A DNA stretch of 64,000 nucleotides from Granulicella sp. 5B5 (GTDB lineage: Bacteria; Acidobacteriota; Terriglobia; Terriglobales; Acidobacteriaceae), in NCBI RefSeq assembly GCF_014083945.1, contig NZ_CP046444.1, forward strand, positions 310,001-374,000, written 5' to 3'. Shown piece after piece: positions 25,392 to 33,495 of this stretch. Each line of letters opens with the position of its first letter. The first letter of the stretch is position 1. The notes below the pieces were generated by a model that searched no databases, was not told the DNA's origin, and was given only the letters and a program-made list of their open reading frames with translations. The position numbers and the translations under genes were made by a program.

Positions 25392-26536
25392 CGCTGTCCT
25401 CCAATCTCCGCCGCTGTCGACGGCGGCGGTCCAGCGGCCGCTGGTGCTCGCTCAGCAGCGCTTCGTGATCGACGTTCCGCATCCGCCCGGCGCACCTCAG
25501 CCTGCGCTCGGTAGACAAATGCGAGAATCTCGGCGACGGCCTGATACAGGGCTGCGGGAATCGAGTCTCCCACTTCCACGGTCTTATATAACGCCTGCGC
25601 GAGCGGGCGGTTTTCGACGAGCATAATATTGTTGCTCTGCGCGAGCCGCTTGATCTTTTCAGCGAGCAGGTCCAAGCCTTTCGCGACGACCACGGGCGCA
25701 TCCATATCCGGTTCGTAGCGCAGCGCCACAGCGTAGTGCGTAGGGTTTGTTACCACAACGGTTGCCGTCGCAGCGGCCTTAAGCGATTGAGCTCGACGAA
25801 GACGCCTACGGAGTTGACGAATCCGCCCTTTGATCTGCGGGTTGCCATCCGTCTCTTTATGTTCTTCGCGGACCTCTTGCTTCGACATTCGCAAGTCGCT
25901 CTCCATTTTTTTCAGGGTCAGCAGATAATCGACAGCAGCCCATACGAGCAGCACCAGGCCCGATTTATAGACGAATTCCAAGATCATTGATCCCACTAGC
26001 CCCGCGAAGCTACGCAGCCCCACGTTCGACGCGTCTACGATCGCGGCCCATTGAGATTGCATAATGTTCACTGCAATCCAGGCAATCGCCGAGAACGGCA
26101 ATAGTGACTTCAAAAGGTTCGCAAGCCCTAACGGCGAAAACATCTGCCCTAACCGGGTGACGGGATTGAAGCGTTCAAACCGGAGTGTGAGTGCCTCCGG
26201 AGCAAGATTGAAACCTCCCTGCATTAAACCTGCACATAGAGATGCCAGCAGCGCTACAAACATTGTAGGAACTACCCAATGCAAGACTTCGACCGCTGGC
26301 CAAAAGAGGACGGGGCCATTTGGATCTAGATCGCCACTTGCTGCGGCATCCATGAGCCCTCGATATAACAGGCCCCAGCGCATCACTGCTGTTGGAGCAA
26401 CGCATATCAACAGAAGTGTCACTGCTGCAGCCGCAGCAATCCCAGGCAGGTCGCGTGAGCGCACGACCTGCCCCTTTTTGCGTGCCTGCTTCCGACGCTG
26501 CTCGGTAGCTTTTTCCGTCTTGTTGCCGTCTGCCAT
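25388..26536 (-). CDS. flhB: Flagellar export switch protein FlhB
   Basis: The 382-residue FlhB, with four membrane helices followed by a cytoplasmic domain. The autocleavage site NPTH (residues 264-267) is intact, so the substrate switch from rod/hook to filament proteins should work together with FliK. The N-terminus has KTEKATEQRRKQARKKGQVVRSRD, a family signature. The C-terminal tail after residue 355 is Ala/Pro/Arg-rich. Confidence 0.96.
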   Translation of the reverse strand: MADGNKTEKATEQRRKQARKKGQVVRSRDLPGIAAAAAVTLLLICVAPTAVMRWGLLYRGLMDAAASGDLDPNGPVLFWPAVEVLHWVVPTMFVALLASLCAGLMQGGFNLAPEALTLRFERFNPVTRLGQMFSPLGLANLLKSLLPFSAIAWIAVNIMQSQWAAIVDASNVGLRSFAGLVGSMILEFVYKSGLVLLVWAAVDYLLTLKKMESDLRMSKQEVREEHKETDGNPQIKGRIRQLRRRLRRAQSLKAAATATVVVTNPTHYAVALRYEPDMDAPVVVAKGLDLLAEKIKRLAQSNNIMLVENRPLAQALYKTVEVGDSIPAALYQAVAEILAFVYRAQAEVRRADAERRSRSAAERAPAAAGPPPSTAAEIGGQR

Positions 26537-26555
26537 CGTTCGTCACAAACCTCTA

Positions 26556-27326
26556 TTAACGCGAAAGCTGTAAAAGTACTTCCGATGTATGAACGGAAGT
26601 GCGGAAAAGATGTTCAAAGAGCGAAGGCCAGTAGCGCATGGCTGCCATAAGGATCAGCAGCCCTGGTACTACTTTGACCGCTGGGCCAAGCAACATAAGC
26701 GGTAGCTGCGGCGCGGCCTTGCCAAGCATAGCCAGAGCGAAGTCCGACAACAGCGTTGCGCCGAGGACTGGCGCCGCGATCTGGACACCGATTGAAAAGA
26801 CCGCGCCGCACGCGGAGATAGCGGCAGCCATAAAGCTTGAACTTATATGCCCCGATGACACCGGCAGATAGTCGAAGCTGTTGGCCACGGCACGGAGTAT
26901 CCATAGGTGGACCCCGGCACGCAGAAAGATCAACATTGCAATCGTCTGATGAAAGGTCGCAACGACAGTTGATTCCACCTGTGTCTGCGGATCGAGAATG
27001 TTCACTAGGGAGTAGCCCAGTTGCACACTCAGGATTTGGCCGGCCATCTGTATTCCATCGAACACAACGTTCGTAGCGACGCCGACGGCCGATCCAATCA
27101 TCAGTTCACTGAGTATCGCCATCGGCCACTCGCTGATTGCCAGGGCGGGCACCCGAGGTGAAAGCATTGGATAAAGCAGCGCCGTCAGCGTAATGACAAG
27201 CAATGGCTTTACACGGGCAGGAATCGCAACGCTTCCAAAGAACGGTGCAAAGATTACGATCCCGGAGATACGCACACCGATGATAAGGAAAGCTCCCAAC
27301 ATCGTCGTCAAAGGGATCGTCATCAT
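26556..27326 (-). CDS. fliR: Flagellar export protein FliR
   Basis: A 256-residue integral membrane export-gate subunit. FliR features: RISGIVIFAPFFGSVAIPARVKPLLVITLTALLYP at the N-terminus, GYSLVNILDPQTQVESTVVATFHQTIAMLIFL, and LLSDFALAMLGKAAPQLPLMLLGPAVKVVPG. The start at 27326 overlaps the fliQ stop as ATGA; a longer frame would extend into fliQ. It assembles with FliP and FliQ in a helical gate. Confidence 0.95.
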   Translation of the reverse strand: MMTIPLTTMLGAFLIIGVRISGIVIFAPFFGSVAIPARVKPLLVITLTALLYPMLSPRVPALAISEWPMAILSELMIGSAVGVATNVVFDGIQMAGQILSVQLGYSLVNILDPQTQVESTVVATFHQTIAMLIFLRAGVHLWILRAVANSFDYLPVSSGHISSSFMAAAISACGAVFSIGVQIAAPVLGATLLSDFALAMLGKAAPQLPLMLLGPAVKVVPGLLILMAAMRYWPSLFEHLFRTSVHTSEVLLQLSR

Positions 27327-27592
27327 TGCAGCACCCAATGGAAGTCGGAGAGCAAACCGATAGTGTAGTGTGCGAGGCTCCGCCACATCCAGGGCATCAG
27401 AAAAAAGATCGTCGCACCTACGGCGAGCAGTCGTGGCACGGCAGATAGTGTCTGGTCTTGCAGGGATGTCAGTACCTGCGCAATGTTGAGCAGCAGGCTA
27501 ATAATGATTGCTGCAAGCAGGATTGGAGCGGTCAAAAGCACAACCTCCCGCAGCATAATGCGACCCATCACAACCACTTGATCGACGCCCAT
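27323..27592 (-). CDS. fliQ: Flagellar export protein FliQ
   Basis: An 89-residue, two-helix membrane protein of exact family length (MLREVVLLTAPILLAAIIISLLLNIAQVLTSLQDQTLSAVPRLLAV). The ATG at 27592 is chosen over the longer frame because it follows GAGGAG and shares one base with the fliP stop (TAATG). Confidence 0.95.
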   Translation of the reverse strand: MGVDQVVVMGRIMLREVVLLTAPILLAAIIISLLLNIAQVLTSLQDQTLSAVPRLLAVGATIFFLMPWMWRSLAHYTIGLLSDFHWVLQ

Positions 27593-28416
27593 TAGTTGAA
27601 ACTCCTCATGAGAGAACCGATCAACAAATGCCAACCATCCACCATCAGGAAAAGAAGAAGCTTCAGCGGTGTTGAAATGACAACTGGCGGCAACTGCATC
27701 ATTCCTACTGAAGAGATGATCGAGGCAACGACCATATCTACGACGAGGAACGGCAGGAACAGCACAGCTCCAATTTGGAAGCCTGACTTGAGCTCAGACA
27801 GGATGTAGGCCGGAAGCAGCACACGAAAAGACAAATCATCTATGTTTCTGGGGCGCGGCTCATGGGCCATTTCAAGAAACAGCTCTGCATCTTTCTCGCG
27901 AATGTAAGGCGCCATGAAATGACGCATCGGAACCAATCCCAGTTCGAGTGCTTTTATCGCATTGACCTTCCCCTGCTGCAAAGGCACGATCGAGTCGTGA
28001 TAAATCGCATCTCCTACAGGCTGCATCAGGAAAAACGTCATAATCAGCGACAACCCGACCAGAGTCTGATTGGAAGGCGTCGTCTGCAATCCAAGTGCCT
28101 GCCGCAGAAAGTGGAAGACAATCAGCAACCGGGCGAAGGGCGTCATACATATCAGCAGAGATGGAATCAGCGTAAGAAACGTCAGCAGAACAAAGATCGT
28201 CCACTGTGGCGATGAGCCACCCAGACCTGTAATGCGAATTTCATTTGGATTTAGCCTGTTCGGGCTGGCAGGCGCCGGTGAAAAACTCGGAGCATCGATC
28301 CCTGTCGATGGCTCCTGTTGGATGGTGGCTCTGAAGTCATTAGGCACAGAAGCATGCAATCGTACGGCAGTCATGGGCACCAAGAGCAACAACAATGTGC
28401 AGAGGTATTTGCTCAT
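27592..28416 (-). CDS. fliP: Flagellar export protein FliP
   Basis: A 274-residue export-gate protein. It has a cleavable signal-like N-terminus, then FVLLTFLTLIPSLLICMTPFARLLIVFHFLRQALGLQTTPSNQTLVGLSLIMTFFLM and the C-terminal LLPAYILSELKSGFQIGAVLFLPFLVVDMVVASIISSVGMMQLPPVVISTPLKLLLFLMVDGW block, both near-invariant in FliP. It overlaps fliO by ATGA and is thus part of a tightly coupled fliN2-O-P-Q-R-flhB-flhA operon. Confidence 0.97.
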   Translation of the reverse strand: MSKYLCTLLLLLVPMTAVRLHASVPNDFRATIQQEPSTGIDAPSFSPAPASPNRLNPNEIRITGLGGSSPQWTIFVLLTFLTLIPSLLICMTPFARLLIVFHFLRQALGLQTTPSNQTLVGLSLIMTFFLMQPVGDAIYHDSIVPLQQGKVNAIKALELGLVPMRHFMAPYIREKDAELFLEMAHEPRPRNIDDLSFRVLLPAYILSELKSGFQIGAVLFLPFLVVDMVVASIISSVGMMQLPPVVISTPLKLLLFLMVDGWHLLIGSLMRSFN

Positions 28417-28814
28417 TGCTGCACCTCCGGCTTGACTATCTTGTTGATCGTCTTTTTGCGGCCCCTGGGTTTGCCGGCCTTCGTTGTGAACTTCAATACA
28501 TCCGAAAACGGTTCAGCGCTCTTCAGTTCGGTCAGCAGAGACAATGCTGTCTGTCCTCCCCCGACCAGAAAACGCCTGCCATCCACTTGCACGATGAACA
28601 GATAGTTCTTCTCCGCCATCAATACGCGATCAATCACCTGAAGGCGGCTGGCATCTGTGCGCGCATCGTTCTTGACTCTTATCCAGCCCCATATGCGCGT
28701 AGCGACCGCGAGGGCTTTCGGTATCAAGCTGCGAGGCGACTGCCTCTGCAAGACCAGCCCGAAAATTGGCTTGCTGGTCTCAGTCTTCACTGATAGCACG
28801 CTACGTTGGCTCAT
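28413..28814 (-). CDS. fliO: FliO-like export protein without membrane helix
   Basis: A 133-residue protein in the fliO position, overlapping fliP by ATGA. The core LQVIDRVLMAEKNYLFIVQVDGRRFLVGGGQTALSLLTEL matches the cytoplasmic domain of FliO. Other FliO proteins carry an N-terminal transmembrane helix; here the N-terminal 45 residues are amphipathic and basic with no long hydrophobic run. It may bind the membrane peripherally. The basic tail (RGRKKTINKIVK) is also atypical. Confidence 0.75.
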   Translation of the reverse strand: MSQRSVLSVKTETSKPIFGLVLQRQSPRSLIPKALAVATRIWGWIRVKNDARTDASRLQVIDRVLMAEKNYLFIVQVDGRRFLVGGGQTALSLLTELKSAEPFSDVLKFTTKAGKPRGRKKTINKIVKPEVQQ

Positions 28815-29107
28815 GAGAGATCCGTCAGCCGCACGGCGAGCCGCTCCCCTACAACCTCAAATTCGGTCCAACCCACCAGTTGCCCATTGACGTGTAGCGG
28901 TAAATCGCTGCTTTGATGAAAACTTGTCTCCACTAAAACATCTGGTTTCAGATTCAGCAAATCTCGGACGGTGAAGTGTGACACCGGGATCTCTAGCACC
29001 AAACGACACGGGAGCCCTGGCAACAACTTCGCCAGATCACGCGGAGCTGTCACATCGGTATCGACGGTCATCGAATCCTGAGTGACGTGGGTAGACCGAG
29101 CTAACAT
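28811..29107 (-). CDS. Second FliN/SpoA-domain switch protein
   Basis: A 98-residue SpoA-domain protein: LVLEIPVSHFTVRDLLNLKPDVLVETSFHQSSDLPLHVNGQLVGWTEFEVVGERLAVRLTDL is a FliN-like fold with the (G/N)xxL.G..E.E motif. It differs from the FliN at 21179, is the first gene of the fliOPQR-flhBA operon and has its own sigma54 promoter. It could form mixed FliN-type complexes in the C-ring, or bind FliH at the export apparatus. Confidence 0.8.
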   Translation of the reverse strand: MLARSTHVTQDSMTVDTDVTAPRDLAKLLPGLPCRLVLEIPVSHFTVRDLLNLKPDVLVETSFHQSSDLPLHVNGQLVGWTEFEVVGERLAVRLTDLS

Positions 29108-29178
29108 TCGCGCTCCCTCTCATCTGCGAGATGCTCAGCCAACTTGTTGGCTTATCTCAGATGCTCACTGGAGGGAAA

Positions 29179-29194
29179 AGCAATTGATTTGCCA
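29179..29194 (-). promoter_or_regulatory. Sigma54 promoter of the export-gate operon
   Basis: On the minus strand TGGCAAATCAATTGCT, with GG and GC at correct -24/-12 spacing and both core blocks TGGCA and TTGC complete. The predicted start near 29168 gives a leader of about 60 bases. The leader holds a perfect AGCCAA-CTTG-TTGGCT hairpin (29132-29147). Confidence 0.75.
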
Positions 29195-29339
29195 ATCCGA
29201 GGACACGCCCTCACGAAGCCCGCTGCAAGCACCGGACTTCGTAAAGACAATGAGTTGCAGTGAGAAGGGCCGGTTGTAATCAATACACCTCCCCCACCGG
29301 ATGAGGGCGTCATGAGAGATACACAGAATTCTTAATATC

Positions 29340-29371
29340 CCGGCGCCTTCATTGTGAAACGAAAGCGCCGG
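29340..29371 (-). terminator. Hairpin after flgE
   Basis: On the minus strand CCGGCGCTTTC pairs with GAAGGCGCCGG across a 10-base loop, starting about 30 bases after the flgE stop. No strong T-run follows, so it may be a weak terminator or an mRNA-stabilising hairpin separating flgE from the next sigma54 unit. Confidence 0.5.
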
Positions 29372-29403
29372 AATCTTATAAACGGTTAAGAAAGCGTCAC
29401 TAG

Positions 29404-30672
29404 CTACTGGATCATTGAGATCGTTGTCTGTGATACCTGATTGAACGTGGTTATCGCCTTTGCATTCGCGGAGTATGCCTGCTGGGCCACGATCATTTTG
29501 GCGAACTCGGTAGAAATGTCCACGTTCGAGGACTCGACGGATCCCCCGACAATGCTTCCTCGCCCACCTGCTCCGGCGACACCCATCACGGCGCCACCAG
29601 ATGCAACGGTGGCCTGATACTCGCTGTTTCCATTGCTGGCCAGGCCCTGTTGATTCGCGAAGGTCGCAACCGCTACCTGCCCCAACGCCAGAGTCGCTCC
29701 GCTCGAGAAGGTACCCTGCACCGTGCCGTCAGGCTGAACGGTGTAACTCGACAGTGTACCGCTGGCGTAGCCATTCTGAGATGTGGCGCTGGTCGTGCTC
29801 GCCGAGGCCGTTTGCGTAATCAGCGGATTTCCACTCCCATCGGTTAGGTTCCAGTTGAGCGACATGGGCGCCGCACCATCGGCCAGCGAAGTACCTGCAC
29901 CGGAGGGAATGTTGATGTTGATCGACGTAGCTGGCGGCGTTCCCTGCAACTCGAGCTGGCCGGAACTATTAAAACTCAAACTTCCCGACGCAATCTGGGT
30001 CGCGCCTGTTCCTCCTGAGCTGAGGTCCGCTGACGGGATCGTCACACTGTAGTTCCAGCTATTGTTACCGGCATTCGTATATTGGATCGATAACGTATGT
30101 GCCTGGCCCAAAGAGTCATACACCGAGAGCGTGCTCGCTCCACCGGAACTGCCAACCGCAGTGTCCGAATCGAGGTTCGCTGTTACTTGAAGGCTTGTGG
30201 TCGCGACAGCCGGGCTGTTTGCGTTGCCCACTTGAATAGGCTGTAACGCGGCTGAGGTATCGACAACACCGCCCACGGCCGGATATCCCAGCACCAGGCT
30301 TCCGTCAGGTGCAACTATCTCACCGGAGTTGTTGACAGTGAAGTCCCCGGCTCTGGTAAAGCTGTCTTGCCCCGTGGCGGATTGCGTGACAAAGAACCCG
30401 TTGCCGGTAAGTTCCATGTTCGACGCGATGCCGGTAGCGCTCTGCGCTCCATCCGTAAAATCAGAGGTCGTAGAGGCCGTGGCAACGCCGGACCCGATCT
30501 GCAGCGGATCGCCTGCTCCGTTGGTCATCGTGGCCTGCGCAAACAGATCGCTGAAGTTGACGTTCTGGTCCTTGTAGCCCGTCGTGTTCAGATTGGAGAG
30601 ATTGTTGGAGATCGACTGAAGCTGTTCCTGCGCTGCAGTCAACCCAGAGAGGGGTATCGAAAATGAAGCCAC
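29404..30672 (-). CDS. flgE: Flagellar hook protein FlgE
   Basis: A 422-residue hook subunit. The N-terminus has FSIPLSGLTAAQEQLQSISNNLSNLNTTGYKDQNVNFSDLF; the middle has GNGFFVTQSATGQDSFTRAGDFTVNNSGEIVAPDG; the C-terminal domain ends AYSANAKAITTFNQVSQTTISM. The central part is Ser/Thr/Gly-rich. An AGGAGG site precedes the ATG. It is the last gene of the fliK-flgD-flgE unit under a sigma54 promoter. Confidence 0.96.
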   Translation of the reverse strand: MASFSIPLSGLTAAQEQLQSISNNLSNLNTTGYKDQNVNFSDLFAQATMTNGAGDPLQIGSGVATASTTSDFTDGAQSATGIASNMELTGNGFFVTQSATGQDSFTRAGDFTVNNSGEIVAPDGSLVLGYPAVGGVVDTSAALQPIQVGNANSPAVATTSLQVTANLDSDTAVGSSGGASTLSVYDSLGQAHTLSIQYTNAGNNSWNYSVTIPSADLSSGGTGATQIASGSLSFNSSGQLELQGTPPATSININIPSGAGTSLADGAAPMSLNWNLTDGSGNPLITQTASASTTSATSQNGYASGTLSSYTVQPDGTVQGTFSSGATLALGQVAVATFANQQGLASNGNSEYQATVASGGAVMGVAGAGGRGSIVGGSVESSNVDISTEFAKMIVAQQAYSANAKAITTFNQVSQTTISMIQ

Positions 30673-30743
30673 TTGAACCTCCTAAAAGACAATTGAGTGG
30701 TGATGTTCTTCCGGCTTTTAACAGAAAGCGTAGGCGCTAAAAG

Positions 30744-31208
30744 TTACTGTTGAATCGTCGCGTGAGAAGGGTTCGCCGCCGGCTGAGTCGCGAGAGCTGC
30801 CGCGGTGCCCGAAGAACTCATGTTGGATTTGCTCGGTGGCGTAAGCGCATCCGCAGCCGCTACTGACGATCTAGCGGCTCCGTTGGACGTGGTTGCATCC
30901 GGTGTGCTCGATGTCCCACCGACGGCCTGGTTGATGCTAATCAACTGGTCTAGTTGATTCAGCGAAATCATCTGACCGACCATCGCCGTTGAATCCATCG
31001 GAGCGGTCGGGTCCTGGTTTTGTAGCTCCTGCACCAGAAGGTTGAGGAACGTCGAACCAATTCCTGTTGTTGCCGAGTTAGTACTTGTGTCAGTGCTTCC
31101 CGAGCTGCCCGTTGTGCTCGCGGGGGCGGCGGCACTCTTGGTCTGCCCCTGCTGAATGGCCATCGGCTGTGTAATCGGCGCGTTGCTTGCATGTATAGGG
31201 TTGATCAT
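30744..31208 (-). CDS. flgD: Hook scaffolding protein FlgD, short form
   Basis: A 154-residue hook cap protein. The conserved N-terminal domain is clear: FLNLLVQELQNQDPTAPMDSTAMVGQMISLNQLDQLISINQAV. The C-terminal Ig/Tudor-like domains of enteric FlgD are missing and replaced by about 50 low-complexity Ser/Ala/Thr residues. Short FlgD forms also occur in other phyla, so it is probably functional. It lies between fliK and flgE, as expected. Confidence 0.88.
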   Translation of the reverse strand: MINPIHASNAPITQPMAIQQGQTKSAAAPASTTGSSGSTDTSTNSATTGIGSTFLNLLVQELQNQDPTAPMDSTAMVGQMISLNQLDQLISINQAVGGTSSTPDATTSNGAARSSVAAADALTPPSKSNMSSSGTAAALATQPAANPSHATIQQ

Positions 31209-31233
31209 GACTCCTCCAGATATTTCCTACGAT

Positions 31234-32877
31234 TTACGCCCTGATATCCAGGCGAATTGGAACATGAGCTGATACAGCAGCCAGCGGCAGACTTGTATCC
31301 GAGTGCGCAGGCGCTCTGGGAGCAACGCCGGCAAATGCAGGCATGGCTCGGTACGCGTCCCGTTCCCCGCCCCTCGTGTTTCCTCCCGAGCCAGATGAAC
31401 TATCTGCACTCGGACTAAAGACACTCGCCTGGTGTATCCGCATATCCAGCGGTCGATCATGCCCGAGTTGGCTCTGCATCACGGGTAGATGCTCCATCAG
31501 CGCACTAGCGAGTTCACCATGATCGACCGACACCTCAGCCAACACACGGTCCGGCGCACTCGACGTCCGAATGGAGATCACGCCGAACTCTACAGAGTGC
31601 AAGCCAATCGTCATTTCGGCCTGCCCAAGTCGTTGCGTCAGCTTTACGCTGTTTAACGCGGATGATGCATCAACCGGCATGTTTGCCGAATGATTCTCTA
31701 CCGGGCACGAATCCGCAGCAGATGAGGCCCCTGCTGCGGTCTGATTCACCGCCGCCTGTGGAGAGGAAACAACATGGGTGTCGATGCTCTGACCAGAGTG
31801 AGACGCCCCCGCGGGTGCCGCAGGTATGTCCCCAGGAGTTAGCTGCATGGAGTCGTTCGATGCTCCCTGTGGTCCCGAAGAACTCAGTGGTGAAGGGGAG
31901 ATTGCCGCGGCATCTGATTTTGAATCCTTGTCCTTCGTCTGCGACGCACCAGCATCCGAAGTACTTTCCTGCTTTGTATTAGCTGGCACGACATCTTTGT
32001 TTCTAGAGGCGGCCACTGCGGTGCTGTCCTTTGCGGACGTTATCGAAAGGCTTGGCATGGCCGGGAGCATAGAGAAAGAAAAAGACGTAGCTGCAGTTCC
32101 TGGCGGGACAGAACTTACTGTCATCGGTAAATATGTATCCCGTGACATCAGCACTTTATTCGATCCAGCCGCTCCCGCATCGCTGCTGATGCTGGAGCGC
32201 ATTCCCTTCGATGCACCGGGGGCAATGGTCGCTTGATTGCCGTCCACTTGCGTTATCAGCGCCGCTTTAACGGCTCGCAGAATAGGATCACTTGAAGCCT
32301 CTAGCTCTACCACGGCCTGTGAGTGCGGGCTTGTTGGAGTTATCGGTGCCGCGTCTCCTCCATCAGATGGAGACCTCTGATCAACCGGAGAACCAGGCAT
32401 CTTCGATAGATCGCCTTCGAGCCCTGCTCCCGAAACGCCCACCATAACGCTCTGTCTAAATTGCATCGGGAGGGACAGAGCAAGCTCTTGTTCCCAATTC
32501 ACCTGTACCGAGGTGGAAGCCGATGCCTGACTTTGCACACTACTTGCAATATCCTCTGCACCGCGCGGGCTGCTCCGCTGTTCTTCGGACCGCGGTTCAA
32601 TGGATGGCACCTGCACCACCGCATTTGCATTGTTCAAGTCACCGCCCTGTGCGGCGACACCCTGCACAAGCGGCAACGCCGGTTGGAGATCATCCTTTGT
32701 TGGCTCGCTCTCCTTCGAGCGCCCGTGGTCTCCATTCGCGGGGGCATGTCGCCGCTCGGACTCCGATGCTCCGTGCAGCGCGACACTGAACGAGTCGACA
32801 CTCTGCGAAGACGATGCGCCCAGCTTCGCCTCGCCATCGCGACTTACAGCGTCGTTGTTCAAAACAGCTTTTGCCAT
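31234..32877 (-). CDS. fliK: Hook-length control protein FliK
   Basis: About 547 residues, a secreted molecular ruler. The first 400 residues are low-complexity Ser/Ala/Gln/Pro-rich. The C-terminal domain is FliK-like: LKLTQRLGQAEMTIGLHSVEFGVISIRTSSAPDRVLAEVSVDHGELASALMEHLPVMQSQL. It works with FlhB to stop hook growth. The ATG at 32877 is preferred because the upstream GTG at 32886 would lie only two bases after the predicted sigma54 start site. Confidence 0.85.
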   Translation of the reverse strand: MAKAVLNNDAVSRDGEAKLGASSSQSVDSFSVALHGASESERRHAPANGDHGRSKESEPTKDDLQPALPLVQGVAAQGGDLNNANAVVQVPSIEPRSEEQRSSPRGAEDIASSVQSQASASTSVQVNWEQELALSLPMQFRQSVMVGVSGAGLEGDLSKMPGSPVDQRSPSDGGDAAPITPTSPHSQAVVELEASSDPILRAVKAALITQVDGNQATIAPGASKGMRSSISSDAGAAGSNKVLMSRDTYLPMTVSSVPPGTAATSFSFSMLPAMPSLSITSAKDSTAVAASRNKDVVPANTKQESTSDAGASQTKDKDSKSDAAAISPSPLSSSGPQGASNDSMQLTPGDIPAAPAGASHSGQSIDTHVVSSPQAAVNQTAAGASSAADSCPVENHSANMPVDASSALNSVKLTQRLGQAEMTIGLHSVEFGVISIRTSSAPDRVLAEVSVDHGELASALMEHLPVMQSQLGHDRPLDMRIHQASVFSPSADSSSGSGGNTRGGERDAYRAMPAFAGVAPRAPAHSDTSLPLAAVSAHVPIRLDIRA

Positions 32878-32898
32878 TGCGATCACAGCTTGCTAATG

Positions 32899-32914
32899 TG
32901 CAAACACAATGCCA
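32899..32914 (-). promoter_or_regulatory. Sigma54 promoter of fliK-flgD-flgE
   Basis: On the minus strand TGGCATTGTGTTTGCA, an essentially consensus -24/-12 element (TGGCA-N6-TTGCA). It lies in the 182-base gap between fliJ and fliK, with a predicted start about 11 bases before the fliK ATG. Confidence 0.78.
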
Positions 32915-33059
32915 AACACTCTGCGCTCTGCCGGAACTGTATCTCTTTGAAATAACGAGGCTCTTTCGATTGAATGTCTCGACTGCATTTATCAACGTGC
33001 GCCGGTAGGCAAGAACTGCTCGCCACATACTAGGCAAACTGTGCCTGCGTGCCGACCAC

Positions 33060-33494
33060 TCAACGATGAATGCGGCGCGCCATGAATGCGTCATCGATCG
33101 AGCGCTGCTCTCTTTTTGCTGCCGCCAACGAGCAGGCTGCGTGATGCCTTTCACACATCTCGCCCAACAATTCGCGATCCTGCCGCGCAGTTTGGTAGCG
33201 CAAGAGTTGCGTCTCCTTCAGTTGTTCAAGCTTTTCAAGTTGCTGCTCGAGTTCTTTAAGATATGCCTCTAACTGCTTTGCATCACGCTCGGATAGATGC
33301 AACTCACGCCCCGATGTCTGTCCGGAAAAATCAGGAGCCGAGTACCATGCGCTGCGAAGCTCCGCCTTGATCTTCAGGATCGACCTTCTTGTCCGGGTGA
33401 TCTCCTGCAGAATATTCTGCAGGATGCGCTCTTCGTGCTCTTCTCGCAGAATGCGAACACGCAACACGGTTGTCAGCGGAAATCGGAAGGCCAT
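33060..33494 (-). CDS. fliJ: Flagellar export protein FliJ
   Basis: A 144-residue helical coiled-coil protein (long runs of charged heptads, LEAYLKELEQQLEKLEQLKETQL) located directly after fliI, the usual place of FliJ. FliJ inserts in the FliI hexamer like a rotary stalk and moves chaperones between substrates. Sequence identity in the family is low; position, length and coiled coil support the call. Confidence 0.85.
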   Translation of the reverse strand: MAFRFPLTTVLRVRILREEHEERILQNILQEITRTRRSILKIKAELRSAWYSAPDFSGQTSGRELHLSERDAKQLEAYLKELEQQLEKLEQLKETQLLRYQTARQDRELLGEMCERHHAACSLAAAKREQRSIDDAFMARRIHR

Positions 33495-33495
33495 A

